From contig NC_088680.1 in the NCBI RefSeq assembly GCF_950023065.1, forward strand, positions 68,423,350 to 68,487,349: a DNA stretch of 64,000 nt, written 5' to 3'. This DNA is from Planococcus citri. Lineage: Eukaryota > Arthropoda > Insecta > Hemiptera > Pseudococcidae. Numbering within the stretch: the first letter of the stretch is position 1; each line of letters opens with the position of its first letter. A model generated the notes under the pieces. It had not been told where the DNA came from, ran no database searches, and saw only the letters and a program-made list of their open reading frames with translations. The translations under genes were made by a program, and so were the position numbers. Of the stretch, positions 13,022 to 25,200 are shown piece by piece.

Positions 13022-15990
13022 CTGAAACAGAAACAACAAATTTGATCCAATGAGTAAGTATTTTTTTTTACTTTTCATCTGTCCCAATGTCCCAATGAAA
13101 ACTTTACCTACCTAATCCTAATGAAATTTTCAAAATATAAGAACAAAACTTTCACACCAATTGGGTTCGGGAAAAAAAATCTCTCAGTCGCAAAAAAATC
13201 AACTATTCCGTTCCAACGATTCACGTTATCAATTAACCTACTCAAATTCTGCTACGAATACAATAGAACTCGATGAATGAAATTTCGGAGTCAAAATGTG
13301 TCATCAGAAAACCATCCAGAAATGAATTTTTTCATCAAATCACGCAATCCACTCGAGCAAATTCTATGTTTTTATTTACCCCGAGCTTTCCAACATCATT
13401 TTCATTTTTATTAAATAAACATTCACGCCCAAATTTATCATAAATAAACAAATAATTAAAAATTTAAGTCGCTCAAACGCTTCGATCGATGAATTTTGAA
13501 TCGGAACCTGTAAATGTTAATGAAGTACATATTTCTTATGCTAATGGAAGATAGATAGGTACTCGATGAAACGTCATTAATATTCATAATACCGAAATGA
13601 ATGATCGTTGCATTGATAATGTACTTTTTGGTGTATCAGTAGGGTTCATTGATATTGAAATTTAGAACAGTACTTGGAATCTTTGAGGGAAATAAAACGT
13701 ATTCATCGAGTTCTCGAAATTGGCGCACGAAATTAAATGATGATTTACGATTGGAATTTTTGTTTCGAAATGATTTTGTAGTCGAATTTTAGATATTCTG
13801 GTTCCATGAAAAACAATACAATGATTTCTATTAAAAAAAAAAAAAAAAAAAACTAATAATATTAATAAAAATTCATGCAACAAAACATAAATCGATTTTA
13901 GCTTTCACAGCACAAGATGGCAACATCCAAAGTAGGTAACTCGCTGCTCGTACGATAAAGAAAATATTCTCTGTTTTGGGTTGTTATTTAATTTTAAAAT
14001 TTATAATTGATAAGAATATTCAAGAAGCTTTTCACAGAAAGTATTCTAAATCTTTTTCAAAAGTGAGCCAACAACTTGAAATTTAAATTTAAGAAGATAG
14101 GTCTTGAAGTTTTTAGATATTAGAAGAATGGAGATGAGTTCAATGAACTGGTCCTTCGTTCTATTTTCCCATCTGCTTATTTTAGAGTTCAAAACCATCC
14201 ATCGACGACAGAACTACTCTCTAAAATATTACCTGGCTTGAATATTCTTCTACATCTACAGAATAGAAGCGAAAAAAAATGACATAGAAGAGAATTCTGA
14301 TTTTCTAATTACTCGATGAAGCACCACGAACATTGCCAGGATGCAGAAGGATCCCAGGAAGCCATTCAAAATTGATAGTTTACCTCATGAAATGATTTTA
14401 GATAAATATTACCAAAATTTTTTTATTTATTGTTTGTGCAACTTATTTAAACTCGTGTTCGTTCGTACGTTCGTTCGTTCCAAAAATAAAAAAAAATGTG
14501 ATCAAATTTCGTTCAACATTATTGGTAAATTGAATGAATTTATCGAGATGAAATTTTTGTTTTAGTTTTAATTTGAGAAAGAGAAGAGAAGATAATGAAC
14601 GTTTAATCTACCTAATTCATTTCTAAAACAAATAATATTCTGATTTATCATTTGTTTCTGAAAATCAGTTACCTGCCAGCTCGAGTCACGTTTTAGGCAC
14701 TTTTTCAAACAAAAATTGGTTTAAAAAAATCGACGAAACGTTTCAACATTGAAAAATAATCATCCAAATGAGCTGAGGCAACAATCGAAAACAAATTGTC
14801 ATACTTTAATATGATTATTTCAGATACTCGTACAACGAAAATGACCTATTCCATATTAAACCCCAATAAAAGTAGGTAGGTAAGTAAACTTAGAAAAATA
14901 CTAAAAACATCACATACCTGGGTATAATTCCTATAAACGGTCGAAATAGGTAATAAAAAAGAAGGCAAGATGATCCGCCTTCCAAGCAACATAAAACAAT
15001 TACCTATTTCTTAAACGGATGGTTTATTACCACATCACTGTAAAATTAAAATGCTCGACTAAAAGATACCGCGATGGAATTATGAGCTGATCGCATCGCT
15101 CCCCTCTTCGAGTTCCAACAACGATGATAAATACATGAATCGCATTTGCATAAACAACCAAAATCGACTCATTTTTTTAATGAATGCTTTTTCAAATGTA
15201 AATTATCGAATGCGTTTCGTATCGCGGAAAAGTATTGTTTTTATTGATACCCATATACTCGTACGTTCGTTCGTTCGTCGTTAGTAGATTAGGAAAAAAA
15301 AATAGGAAATTCATCAACGTCAGCATACCGATTAAAAAGAACAATAGAGCCGTTAGAGAGATTGAGACGTAACTTGAGAGCTTATACTCTGAGTGGAAAT
15401 TTTTCTAGATTGCTCGAATGACCTCGCCGGTTCAAAGATTTTCTCCGGGGATGGAAAATGCCACAAAATATGTATTTCCAAGTTCATCCTCTCGACATAC
15501 TAAGGTCACTAAATGTGCATCAAACGCAATCGTATGTTCTTCAAACTTTCAATTTCCGTTTAACTTCCAGTGTTGCTGATGGAGTACCTATGTAAAAAAG
15601 TGTAACTGAGCTCTACCTATACCTAAATTCTCTGAAGGCAAAAGATCAATTTATACCTATAAACATACCTACTTACTTGATGACATAATTCCAACGAAAA
15701 CTTTCTTCAATTCTATGTCTGTTGATGACCAAGGTTCATTGTACAAGTTTTCAAAATTCAGAATACCTAGATGTCTAGCCAGTGTGTTACCTATTGATTG
15801 ATACGATTGGCAAATTAATTCGGTTTTCAATTTATGGATTTCAAATGTACATATCTAATAGGGATGGCTCTTACCTGCACGACAAAAAAAAATCGCATTT
15901 CTTATTCTCCCAATCCTCAAAGTAGCGACCTCTGGTGAGAAAATAATTCCATATTTTTTATTTTTTCCATTTTTGAAAAACTCGGTCTAC
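13022..15990. other. Region upstream of FASN coding start; no gene recognised
   Basis: AT-rich and without a credible open frame. Short GTTC/TTCG-type microsatellites occur near 14456-14480 and 15262-15282. A noncoding first exon of FASN is expected somewhere to the right of 13022 because an acceptor precedes the ATG, but I could not locate it. Confidence 0.5.
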
Positions 15991-17000
15991 GGTGGGCCTT
16001 TCAATTCTCAAAAATTTTCTCAAATCCAACTCCAAAGAAAAATTTCAAGTTTTAACACCTAACATCTTCTTGTTCCAAAAACTTGTAAACTGGAGTGAAG
16101 TGAAGGCAGTTATCATAGTTGGAGATTTCAATATAGCCATAGTAGTGAGTGGGGATATCTGGAGACTGACAATAGTGGTGAGGCAGTTGAAGAATGGGCA
16201 GACAATTCCAACCTCACACTGATACACGATGCCAAACTACCACTACCACCATCCTTTCAGAGTAAGAGATGGAAGAGAGGCTATAATCCTGACCTGATCT
16301 TCACCTCATCAAGAATCAGCAACCTAGCGAAGAAGAAGGTACTGCAGCCTGAGGCGGCAATCAACCCAACAACTGTGCCTTTCCCCAGACGATTCAATTT
16401 CAAAAAAGCAGATTGGGTGAGTTTCAAAAACTGTGTTGAGGAAGAAATTGAGACCATTGACGAACCAGTCCCAGAGAACTATGGAGATTTTGTCAACATG
16501 CTGCAGTCAGTGTTGAGAAGGACTATTCAGAGAGGCTGTAGGGTAAAATATGTCCCTGGGTTAAATGGCCAGACAAAGGAACTACTGGTGGAGTACCAAA
16601 GCTGCTTCAGCAGAGACCCTTTTGCTGAATCAACCATAGAAAAGGGAGAGGAGCTGATGGCATTGCTGGCTGATGGAAGGAGCAAGAAATGGATCGAACT
16701 CATGGAGGCGCTGGAGTTGACCAAGGACAGCTCCAAGGGAGAGAAAACAAGCTGCCCATCCATTCCCAAGGTTACACCAAATGAAATAGCTAGTCAGCTG
16801 GTTGAAAATGGCAAACCTCCCGTCAAAATCCAGAAGAGTAGGTGGAAGAGAACTGAAGGTGAAGAAAAGAACCACCTAAGCACCCCCTTTACCATCCAAG
16901 ATGTCACAGGTGTGATCAAGTCACTCAAAAATGGCAAGGCAGCTGGCTTAGATGGCATACATAGTGAGCAGATCAAGAGAATTGGGCCAATCCCAGTTGA

Positions 17001-17670
17001 ATCCCAGTTGGGTGAAAATCTGCCCTTCTGCCAATAAATACGCGGTAAAGAGCAGTTTAATTGGCGTTTTATACTTCAATGCGACTTTAAACTGCTGCCA
17101 TGCAGCAGATTTTACAGTTTTCAAAATCGCGCTTCAATTCACAGGCGTAATTTGAAGCAACTTTTTAGGTTGTCACATTTTCTGCACAGCAGAAAAAAAT
17201 TTTTGCTGATAAACACGCCACAAGAATATTTCGTAGCGTATTTTTATCGCGTAAAGCCGCTACGCTTCTAATTATGTGGTGTATTTTTGCACGTTGAAAA
17301 AACCAGCCACAAAAATACGCTACGCAAATATTTCATAGCGTATTTATTCGCATATTTGCTGAAAAACGCGCGTAAATGTGGTATTTTGTGCATGTGTTTC
17401 AGCTTATTGTTAGTATATAAATCTTTAGTCACTTCTACCAAGTGCTCTGGTGGCGTAGGTAGCAAGGATTCCACTCACAGATCCGGGGACTTGAGTTCGA
17501 TCCCCACTGGTGCCAAAAATTTTTTCAAGAATATTGATCAATGGCAGATTTTTACGCATAAATAAAATACGCGCCGATTAATGGGCAGAAAAAGCATTGG
17601 CGTAAAGTGTTAAATCTCCTGCCCGCATTTTTATGTCGTGTATAAGAGCAGATTTTCACCCAACTGGGAT
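17001..17670. mobile_element. 670-bp TIR element inserted in the LINE
   Basis: Perfect 23-bp inverted ends (17001-17023 and 17648-17670) starting ATCCCAGTTGGGTGAAAATC. It splits the reverse transcriptase frame. The flanks share only GA (perhaps TGA), so the duplication is 2-3 bp and the superfamily is unclear. The interior is noncoding. It repeats GCAGATTTT-type words and TACGC/TTTATCGCG motifs and carries the tRNA-like module at 17442-17514. Confidence 0.8.
17442..17514 (+). ncRNA. tRNA-like module with pol III A and B boxes inside a TIR element
   Basis: A box TGGCGTAGGTAG (17451-17462) and B box GTTCGATCC (17495-17503, a perfect GWTCRANNC) lie 32 bases apart, as in tRNA genes and tRNA-derived SINEs. 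The segment ends CCCCACTGGTGCCA, resembling a tRNA 3' side with CCA. The cloverleaf is poor, because the acceptor arm and anticodon arm do not pair well, so it is not a working tRNA gene. It could be a captured SINE head. Confidence 0.5.
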
Positions 17671-18090
17671 GAGTGTTAAGTGGCTGACTGACCTTTTCAA
17701 TAATGTGGCGAAGACTGCAAGGATGCCGAAGCTCAGGCAAAAGTCAAAGGTAGTAGCACTTCTTAAACCTGGGAAAGACCCTGATGATAAGAAGAGCTAC
17801 AGATCCATCTCACTCCTGTGCCATTGCTATAAGCTATTTGAGAGAATACTTCTGAATAGAGTATAGGACACAATCGATGATAGACTTATCCCTCAACGAG
17901 CTGGTTTTTGCCAGGGGAAAAGCTGTAGATGGGTTTGAGAAGAAAAAAATCACAGGTGCAGTGTTTGTTGATCTAACTGCTGCATGTGATACTGTGAACC
18001 ACCACCTACTGTGCAAGAAAGTATATGAAGTCACCCAGGATCATAATTTCACCACCATCATTAAATCTATGCTCAGTAACAGGATGTTCT

Positions 18091-19165
18091 GAATTTTTTA
18101 AGCATTTTGAAATTTTCAAAATTTAAAAGTTGAACTTTCAAATTGTAAGTTTTAATTTCAAAATGGCGCTGTAAGTGGGAGCTACCATTTAAAATTCTGA
18201 AAAAATTTCCACAGATGTACCTTTTGATGTTTTTTTGAAATATTTAAGTTTCAAGATGGGATCTCGTGATAGAGGGGGAGCACCTCCACCCCATAATTTT
18301 GAGAAAAACTTTCAAAAGAAAAATCTGGGGCATGTGGAATATCGAATTGTATGTTTTTGGTAACGTTGAACACGAATATGACGTTGGATTTTTGATTCGA
18401 CCCCATCCACGGCCTCCAGCACCTCCACAAATGGGGTAAAAGTTCAACATAGGGTTTTTTTGTGCGACACATTTAATATGTAGTATGTTTTCGGTGACGC
18501 TGAACACTAATATGACCTCAGATTTTTGGTTGGACCCCATCTGCGGCCTCCAAACATTTTTTTGGACTTTTACCAATTGGTGAAGGTTCTGGGAGCCATG
18601 GATGAGGTCTGAGGTCAATTTGAAAAACTAAGGCCATATTCGTGTTCAGCGATATCGAGAACATATTATTTCATGTGTCACACGATTGAAACCATTTTTT
18701 TTAGGTTACCTCCCCCCCCCCAATGGAGAGGTGCTGGGGGCTGTGGATGGGTCCAATCAAAAATCTGACGTCGTTTTCGTGTTCAGCGTCACCAAAAACA
18801 TACTATTAGATGTGTCGCATGAAAAACCCATATTTTGAACTTTTACCCCATTTGGGGAGGTGCTGGGGGCTGTGGATGGGGTCCAATCAAAAATCCAACG
18901 TCATATTCGTGTTCAGCGTTACCAAAAACATACAATTCGATATATCACATGCCCCAGATTTTTCTTTTGAAAGTTTTGCTCAAAATTATGGGGTAGAGGT
19001 GCTCCGATCAAGAGATCCCATCTTGAAACTTAAATATTTCAAAAAAACATCAAAAGGTACATCTGTGGAAATTTTTTCAGAATTTTAAATGGTAGCTCCC
19101 ACTTACAGCGCCATTTTGAAATTTAAACTTTCAATTTTTAAAATGCTTAAAAAGTTCAAAATTCA
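18091..19165. repeat. Fold-back repeat, family A, arms about 530 bp
   Basis: The segment from TTTTTTAAGCATTTTGAAAT at the left to AAATGCTTAAAAAG at the right is one long imperfect inverted repeat centred near 18.62 kb. Each arm contains GGCGCTGTAAGTGGGAGCTA or its complement. Inside the arms a block of about 130 bp (GGGGTCCAATCAAAAATC...GTGTTCAGCGT...AAAAACATAC) recurs two to three times. A single-arm relative lies at 44640-45400, which also shares the downstream flank 19165-19490. No coding capacity. Confidence 0.85.
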
Positions 19166-21700
19166 ATACCCTTTCGAACTGTGAAATCAGTTTTGATCAA
19201 AGTATCATAATTTTGGAAGAATGCGCTGCTGAAGTTGAGTACCTCGAGACAATGTCAAAATAATGGAAGCCCTCCATCCACCCCCTGAGGAGGCTGGGAC
19301 TAAACTTGTTGCGGGTTTCTTACTTTCTGGGTGGGTAGATATTGTAAAAAGAATTTGAGTGAAATCGAAAGACATGACTCAAAAACGTTGGTAGAATTGG
19401 CATGGAATGACTCAAGAAGTACATGAAATGTTTGATTTAAAATGAAAACTCTGAAACTTATGTAATATATCAAGGTTGGCGAGGGGGCCATGGTGAAAAT
19501 TTGCTTCTGATTGACCTGTCAAGTGACCAAAACCGGTCATAATGGGTGAAAAAGCGTTTTAAAATTCCATTTTTTTATGCCACTCTGATAGAAAGAACAA
19601 CCAAATTTGAAAAATGACACTCGAAGATTTTTTTCATTAAAAAATATTGTCGAGCATTAAAATATTCGTAGGTATTAATTTTTATGAAAATATGTGATAT
19701 AGAATGGCAGTGCTTCAAAAAAAAAAATCATTCGACGAAGTTGAGCTTCGTATATAATACATGCTGACTTGAAATATAATTACCCTATTTCACTCTGATA
19801 GAAAAATTGAAGCCCAACAAATTTTGTTTTCTTTCATTTTTCACAGAAGTCTTGATTTTCCCCAAAAATCCATCTTCTAGGTACCTAGACCTACGATAAA
19901 AAATTTTATTCAATCTGTATCTTTAGCATAAACTTCTTCCTCAACTGTATAGAGCCTGATTACTTCTTTTCTAGCAGGTTTTTGTTCAGAAATATTCACA
20001 CTTGGAGAAGCAAACAAAAAAAAAAAACAATCTTCTCGAACTATTTTTTAATGTGCAGCCAAAAATGAATTTTTATTAGGGCCTTTTTTGAAAATTTTTC
20101 TCAGTGAATGTCGATAATGCTTCAATGAAGAAGGCTTTACATTCTGGTGCTTCTTTATACGAACGATAAAAGTTGTTCAGCCAGAAAATCGAAATTGAAA
20201 AAAATCAGGCTTGAAAACTTAGTTTTTGGAAATTTGGAACACAATAGGTAACTACCTAACTTTTAAAATAATTGACTTTGCTGTTTTTTTCCCTGAAAGA
20301 TTTCAGTCTTTGAAATTGAATATGAAATCTAATCTTCAAATTAAATTAAAACAAACAATTTTTGTCAAGGTTATTTTCAATTGTCCCTGAAATCACATTT
20401 TGGAACTTTGGAATGGGGGGGGGGGGGTCGCATGTAATCGAGGGGGAGGCGAGGAAATCGGTTGAGATGCGCGTTTTTCGAAAAGAAATATAGTTCTAAA
20501 CACAATTTTTTTATTATATCATATATGTACCTACTTTTAAAAGTATCTTTGAAAATTTGGCAGAAAATCAAAAAAAAAAAAAACAGATTCTGATGATTTT
20601 GAGAATGTTTTTTTTTTTGTGATTTTAAGCTCAATGGGTTTTCCAAATGAAAATTGACGATGATCACGTTGTGGAGGAGATTTCAAGGAATAATTTTTGT
20701 TGGAACTTTTTTTTTGTATGTACAACCAATGAGTGAAGAGATGGACGGATTTTCAAGTTAGGGGGCAGGGTGGACCTTCAGAGATCGATTGTCAAATCAA
20801 ATTGAATCCAGTGAATGCCCAGATCTGATCTTATCAAATCAGATCTATTCATTTCTCGCTGAGGCTCAGCATCAATATTCCTTTCACAAAATTATCATAA
20901 TACTAATCTTCAACAAAATGCTAATGAGCCAGCAGCCAGAAGTAAATCTAAGATACGATTTCACGAATCACACGAATAAATTCGTAAACTCTCAGGAGAT
21001 TCCTTTTCTCAAACAATCAACAAACCACGTTCACTTTTACACCCATTCATCTGCAATTTCTGTACACAACAACATAAAATGTCAACGGAATGTCCCCATC
21101 TGAAACGATTATTTATTCGTTTATCGATTCGAATTTCGAAATGATGTTCAAACAGAACCTCGCACATGTACGAATTGAGTTTTACAATTTGTGTAAGTAG
21201 CTCTGTAACTTTACTAGAACAAAAGTACGTATGCAAATGAAATAAACGAACGATACAAGGAAATTAAAGGTCACATGTAAATGGAAGGATCATGTTCACG
21301 CAAGGTCGAGCTGATGTAGTATCTCCAACGTGTGTTAATTTATTATCGATTGTAATACTTATTAGTGATGAATTTTTCAGTTTTTTACCATTCGCTTTAA
21401 AACAAATGAAAACATTTTAAAACGAAATCGTACGATCGAAAAATGAAAACGAAGACTGTGTATTGATAACCTAGAAATTAATAAATCAGTTTTTTGACCT
21501 CTTCATCGTAAAATATAGCCTAACGTTGGTCATTTATAGCCTCACGTATTATGAAAGCAAAAGTGAACTACAAAAGAGATGAAAATTTTTTTGATAGCAG
21601 CAGCTTCACTGGTCATCCTCATCTCTTCAAAACTTTCGGTTTCGGTTCGATTACTCACTGAGGAGTGGGAACTGTTTGCCAATTCTTCGAGTTACGTTTC
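19166..21700. other. Intergenic DNA; right flank shared with the 45-kb repeat, rest without recognised features
   Basis: 19166-19490 is homologous to 45130-45405 (shared words include CCCTTTCGAACTG, GTACCTCGAGACAATGT and GGGTGGGTAGATATTGTAAA), so it belongs to the same repeat family as its left neighbour. The remainder is AT-rich. I saw no coding or RNA gene. Confidence 0.6.
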
Positions 21701-22270
21701 CCATTCCAAAGACCAATGACCAAATCGTGAATTTCTCAAACACAATAATAAATCACATTTCGAAAAAGTTAAAATTGCATTTAAAAATAATTATATAAAA
21801 ATATAAATACATGTTATTTTGGAATTTATAAAAAAAAAATATGGTAACAATTCCAAATATATGCGTTTGAGTAAAACTACAAAAGAAAGAAAAAAAAATG
21901 TTATGAAGTATAATCACATCGCAAAACCCTTCATTATAAAAAAAATATTCTTTACAAAATAAGCAAATTATAAATCCCCGTATAAAAAAAATCATTTCGC
22001 GTAAAAAAGCTCACAGCTGAACAGAAAACAGTCTATTGATTCTGATAATTCCCGGTTTTTTAAAATAAATAATGGAAACTTATACTTAAAAAATAGGAAC
22101 ATGCGCTCAGTCATTTCAACGACCAAAGTTACCGTTATGTTTCAAAAATCGTAATAAATCCGCAGTAAAAAAAAAATAAATACAAAATGATGAAGAATAA
22201 AAACCGGATATGAAAAGTACATAGAAAAAAAAAAGCTCCAAGATAGAAATAATTCGATGCAGTAAGCTCA
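21701..22270 (-). other. Probable 3' untranslated region of the cytospin gene
   Basis: Very AT-rich sequence directly downstream of the stop codon (complement of 22271-22273). No conserved element was recognised and the polyadenylation site was not fixed, so the left limit is arbitrary. Confidence 0.35.
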
Positions 22271-25200
22271 TTAACGTTTATCGTGATTTTCATGTTCAAA
22301 ATGCTTGAAAATGGCAACAACGTAGGCCATAACTTGATTCCAATCTGGTCTCTCTTCTTGGATCATATCGTTTATATTCTGAAATAGGTAATCAAAGGGT
22401 TAAAAAATCATCGAGAAATGTACGTTCGTAGTATCGTAAAATCCTTCGTACCAGAGAAGTTTTAATTCCGACGGATTCAGCAGCGTCGAAAGCGATGGAG
22501 AAATTACGTTTTTTATCGGCCGGATTTAACGTCTCGTAAGGAACTTTATCCGGCAAATAGGAATGTAAAAGAGCGCAAAGGGCCATTCCATCGTTCCACG
22601 AGCTACTGAAATTCGTTATATCTATATTTGGATAACCTATCGTTTTATTTTGACACCATTTCAACAGAGCGTTTCTTTTCGATCCGCCATTTTTGACTAA
22701 CGCTTGCAACGGATCTTTTCGTTCGCCTGGAAAAAAGGGTAACATGTGAAACATACTGGAAGAAAATCAGATCCGAAGCTCGATCTGAACTTACTCAAAT
22801 CACCAGCGCTGGCCTTTCTTCCAAATTCGATCGCTTTCGAAGATAGAACAGAAGCAGTGGGCGAAAAATGATCGTCTTTTTTTGTCGCCGAATGCAAATC
22901 GTGATTATCTACAAAAATAATTAAAATTAGGGGTTCAGAACGTTCGATAAAATGCATCAAAATTTGTAAATTTATTCACCATAACATGATAAAGCAGCTA
23001 CATCGTGATCAGACGTGGGTGAAGTTGGCGCCTGATTAGTTATTCCGTTCAAACTAGATACCGAATTGCTTCTGCTACTCGTAGCTGCTCAAATAATACA
23101 TCAAATAATCAGTAAATATCGCTAAATTAACGACGAAAAATCAAGTATCGAGGATTGGTACCTGTTTTGGCCTGTTTCGTGGCACTTTCGATACTCTCGA
23201 TTAAAGATTTCACCGATAATCTGCTATCTTGACGCAGAATTTTACTAGCGTTAGTTCGTCTATTCATTTCTTGAGACATTACGGTCGAAAATATCGAAGA
23301 AGTTTCGTTATTCGATAATGTTCGATGTAATAAAGGCCCGTGAGAATTATCAGCTTCTAAAGAGTGAAAAAGAAATTATAAAATGTTTCATTTCAGCGTT
23401 GAAATTCGGTTGAGATGAATTCACATACTTGATATCGTCTGTATTTTGGTTTCGAGAGCTTTGATTTTATCTCGTAATTGTTTATTTTCCAGCACTAATC
23501 GTTGCAGTTCACTTTGAGCTTCGGTTTTCAAGTCATTGGCTACGCGAACGGTCATTAATAAATCGTCTTGGAATTGTTTCCATTCTGCATTCTGAAAAAA
23601 ACACTCGAAAAATCAAGTATCGATCCCCAATTTACTAATAAAACCAGGGGGGGGCAAGAGATGAGCCTCCGCGAATTCTTTTTTTTTTTTAAAGAACTGT
23701 GAATAAATTTTCTCGATAAGCTGGCACTCCCTGGAAACAGTAGTTCAACTACTGGCCAATCATCCCATCACCGGTTGATCATGCACCCTATGCCCGGGTT
23801 AAAACGGCCCTTCTCAGGACCTCTGACGAGGACACCTCCCTTAAGGATCATGTCCATAAACATAGAGGGCCTGTCAGGGCCAAAGGAAGTTATACTAGCT
23901 GAAATGGTCAAGAACCTGAACATAGATGTGATCGCCATTCAAGAAACACACAGGAGCAGAGAAAGCCAGAAGCCCAAAATTGAAGGAATGAAACTTATTA
24001 TTGACAGACCCCATGAGAAATACGGAAGTGCCATACTAGTCAAGTTGAACATGGAGGTAATAAGTACTTCACTGTCTGATGAAAATAATGTCGAGATTCT
24101 AACAATCGACATGGGAGACTGCTCAATCACTCATCAGTTTACAAACCACTAAACGTAGAATTTACATGGGCAGAAAACAGCAATGTCCCACCCACAAAAA
24201 TGAGAATAATAGTTGGAGACTTCAACAGCCATAGTGTAAGCTGGGGATATGCTGAAAATGATACAGATGGTGACCTAGTGGAGAAATGGGCTGAAGAGCA
24301 GCAGCTGAACTTAGTCTTTGATGCAAAACTGCCGGCATCCTTCAATAGTGGAAGATGGAAACACGGATATAACCCAGATAACATTTTTGTTTCGGAGCAA
24401 ATCTCAAGTCCATGTCACAATCTCACAAATGAGTAGCAGATCCAATTCCCCGAACTCAACACAGGCCAATTATATACAAAATTAAGGAGGTCATCAGCCC
24501 AATTAAATGTGAAAACCCACCTCCAAGATTCAATTTCAAAAAGGCCAATCGGGAATCTTTTACACAGGCAATTGAAGAAAAGATAGATGACCTACTGCCA
24601 ATATCAGAAAATTATGAACTCTTCAATGAAATCATTAAGAAAGCTTCAAAAGATCATACTCCAAGGGGAGCAAGAAAGGAGCATATCTCTGGAATGGGGC
24701 TGCACCTCATGACACAATACAAGGAGTATGTTAAGAAATTCAATGAAAATTGAAAATCCCTTCAGTGAGGAAACCATTGAACTAGGAAATCAATTAGCAA
24801 GTGATATAGCAGAATCTAGATAGAAAAAATGGCAGGAATTAGTAGAAAATCTGGATTTCTGCAAAGATGGCCAAAGAGCCTGGCAACTATTGCAAAGAGA
24901 CTTAATGGAGGCAAAACTCAACAGAGTAATTTCACTCAGGTTACAGCTAAACAAGTAGACCATCAACTACTCCTGAATGGTAAGACTGACAGCAAAAGCA
25001 TCCGAACAAAAGTGGTAAGATGTATGGATGTGGAAGTGAATAACTTTGCCATACCAATTACTAACAAAGAAGTGAAGTCCGCAATCAAATTGTCCAAAAA
25101 TAGGAAGGCTGCTGGTGTGGATAACATGTATACTGAACAGATCAAACACTTTGGACCAAAGGCAGTAAATTGGATCCAAAAAATGTTTAATACCTGTATA

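Larger units (their letters stand above)
16075..18089 (+). pseudogene. Truncated non-LTR retrotransposon (LINE), end of endonuclease and start of reverse transcriptase
   Basis: Fragments of a LINE pol gene. GDFN and RWKRGYNPDLIF come from the C-terminal part of an APE-type endonuclease, with frameshifts. A 220-codon stretch (16375-17037) holds the linker and LKNGKAAGLDGIHSEQIK of the reverse transcriptase. After an insertion (17001-17670) the frame resumes with LKPGK and YRSISLLCHCYKLFE, then VFVDLTAACDTVNH. The copy stops before the YADD motif, where the repeat at 18091 begins. It is the same family as 23775-28020 and is dead. I do not assign the clade (Jockey-like or a neighbouring one). 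Confidence 0.85.

Noticed and set aside
17442..17514. Functional tRNA gene
   Set aside because: A and B boxes are good but acceptor and anticodon stems do not pair well, and it sits inside a TIR element. Kept only as a tRNA-like module.
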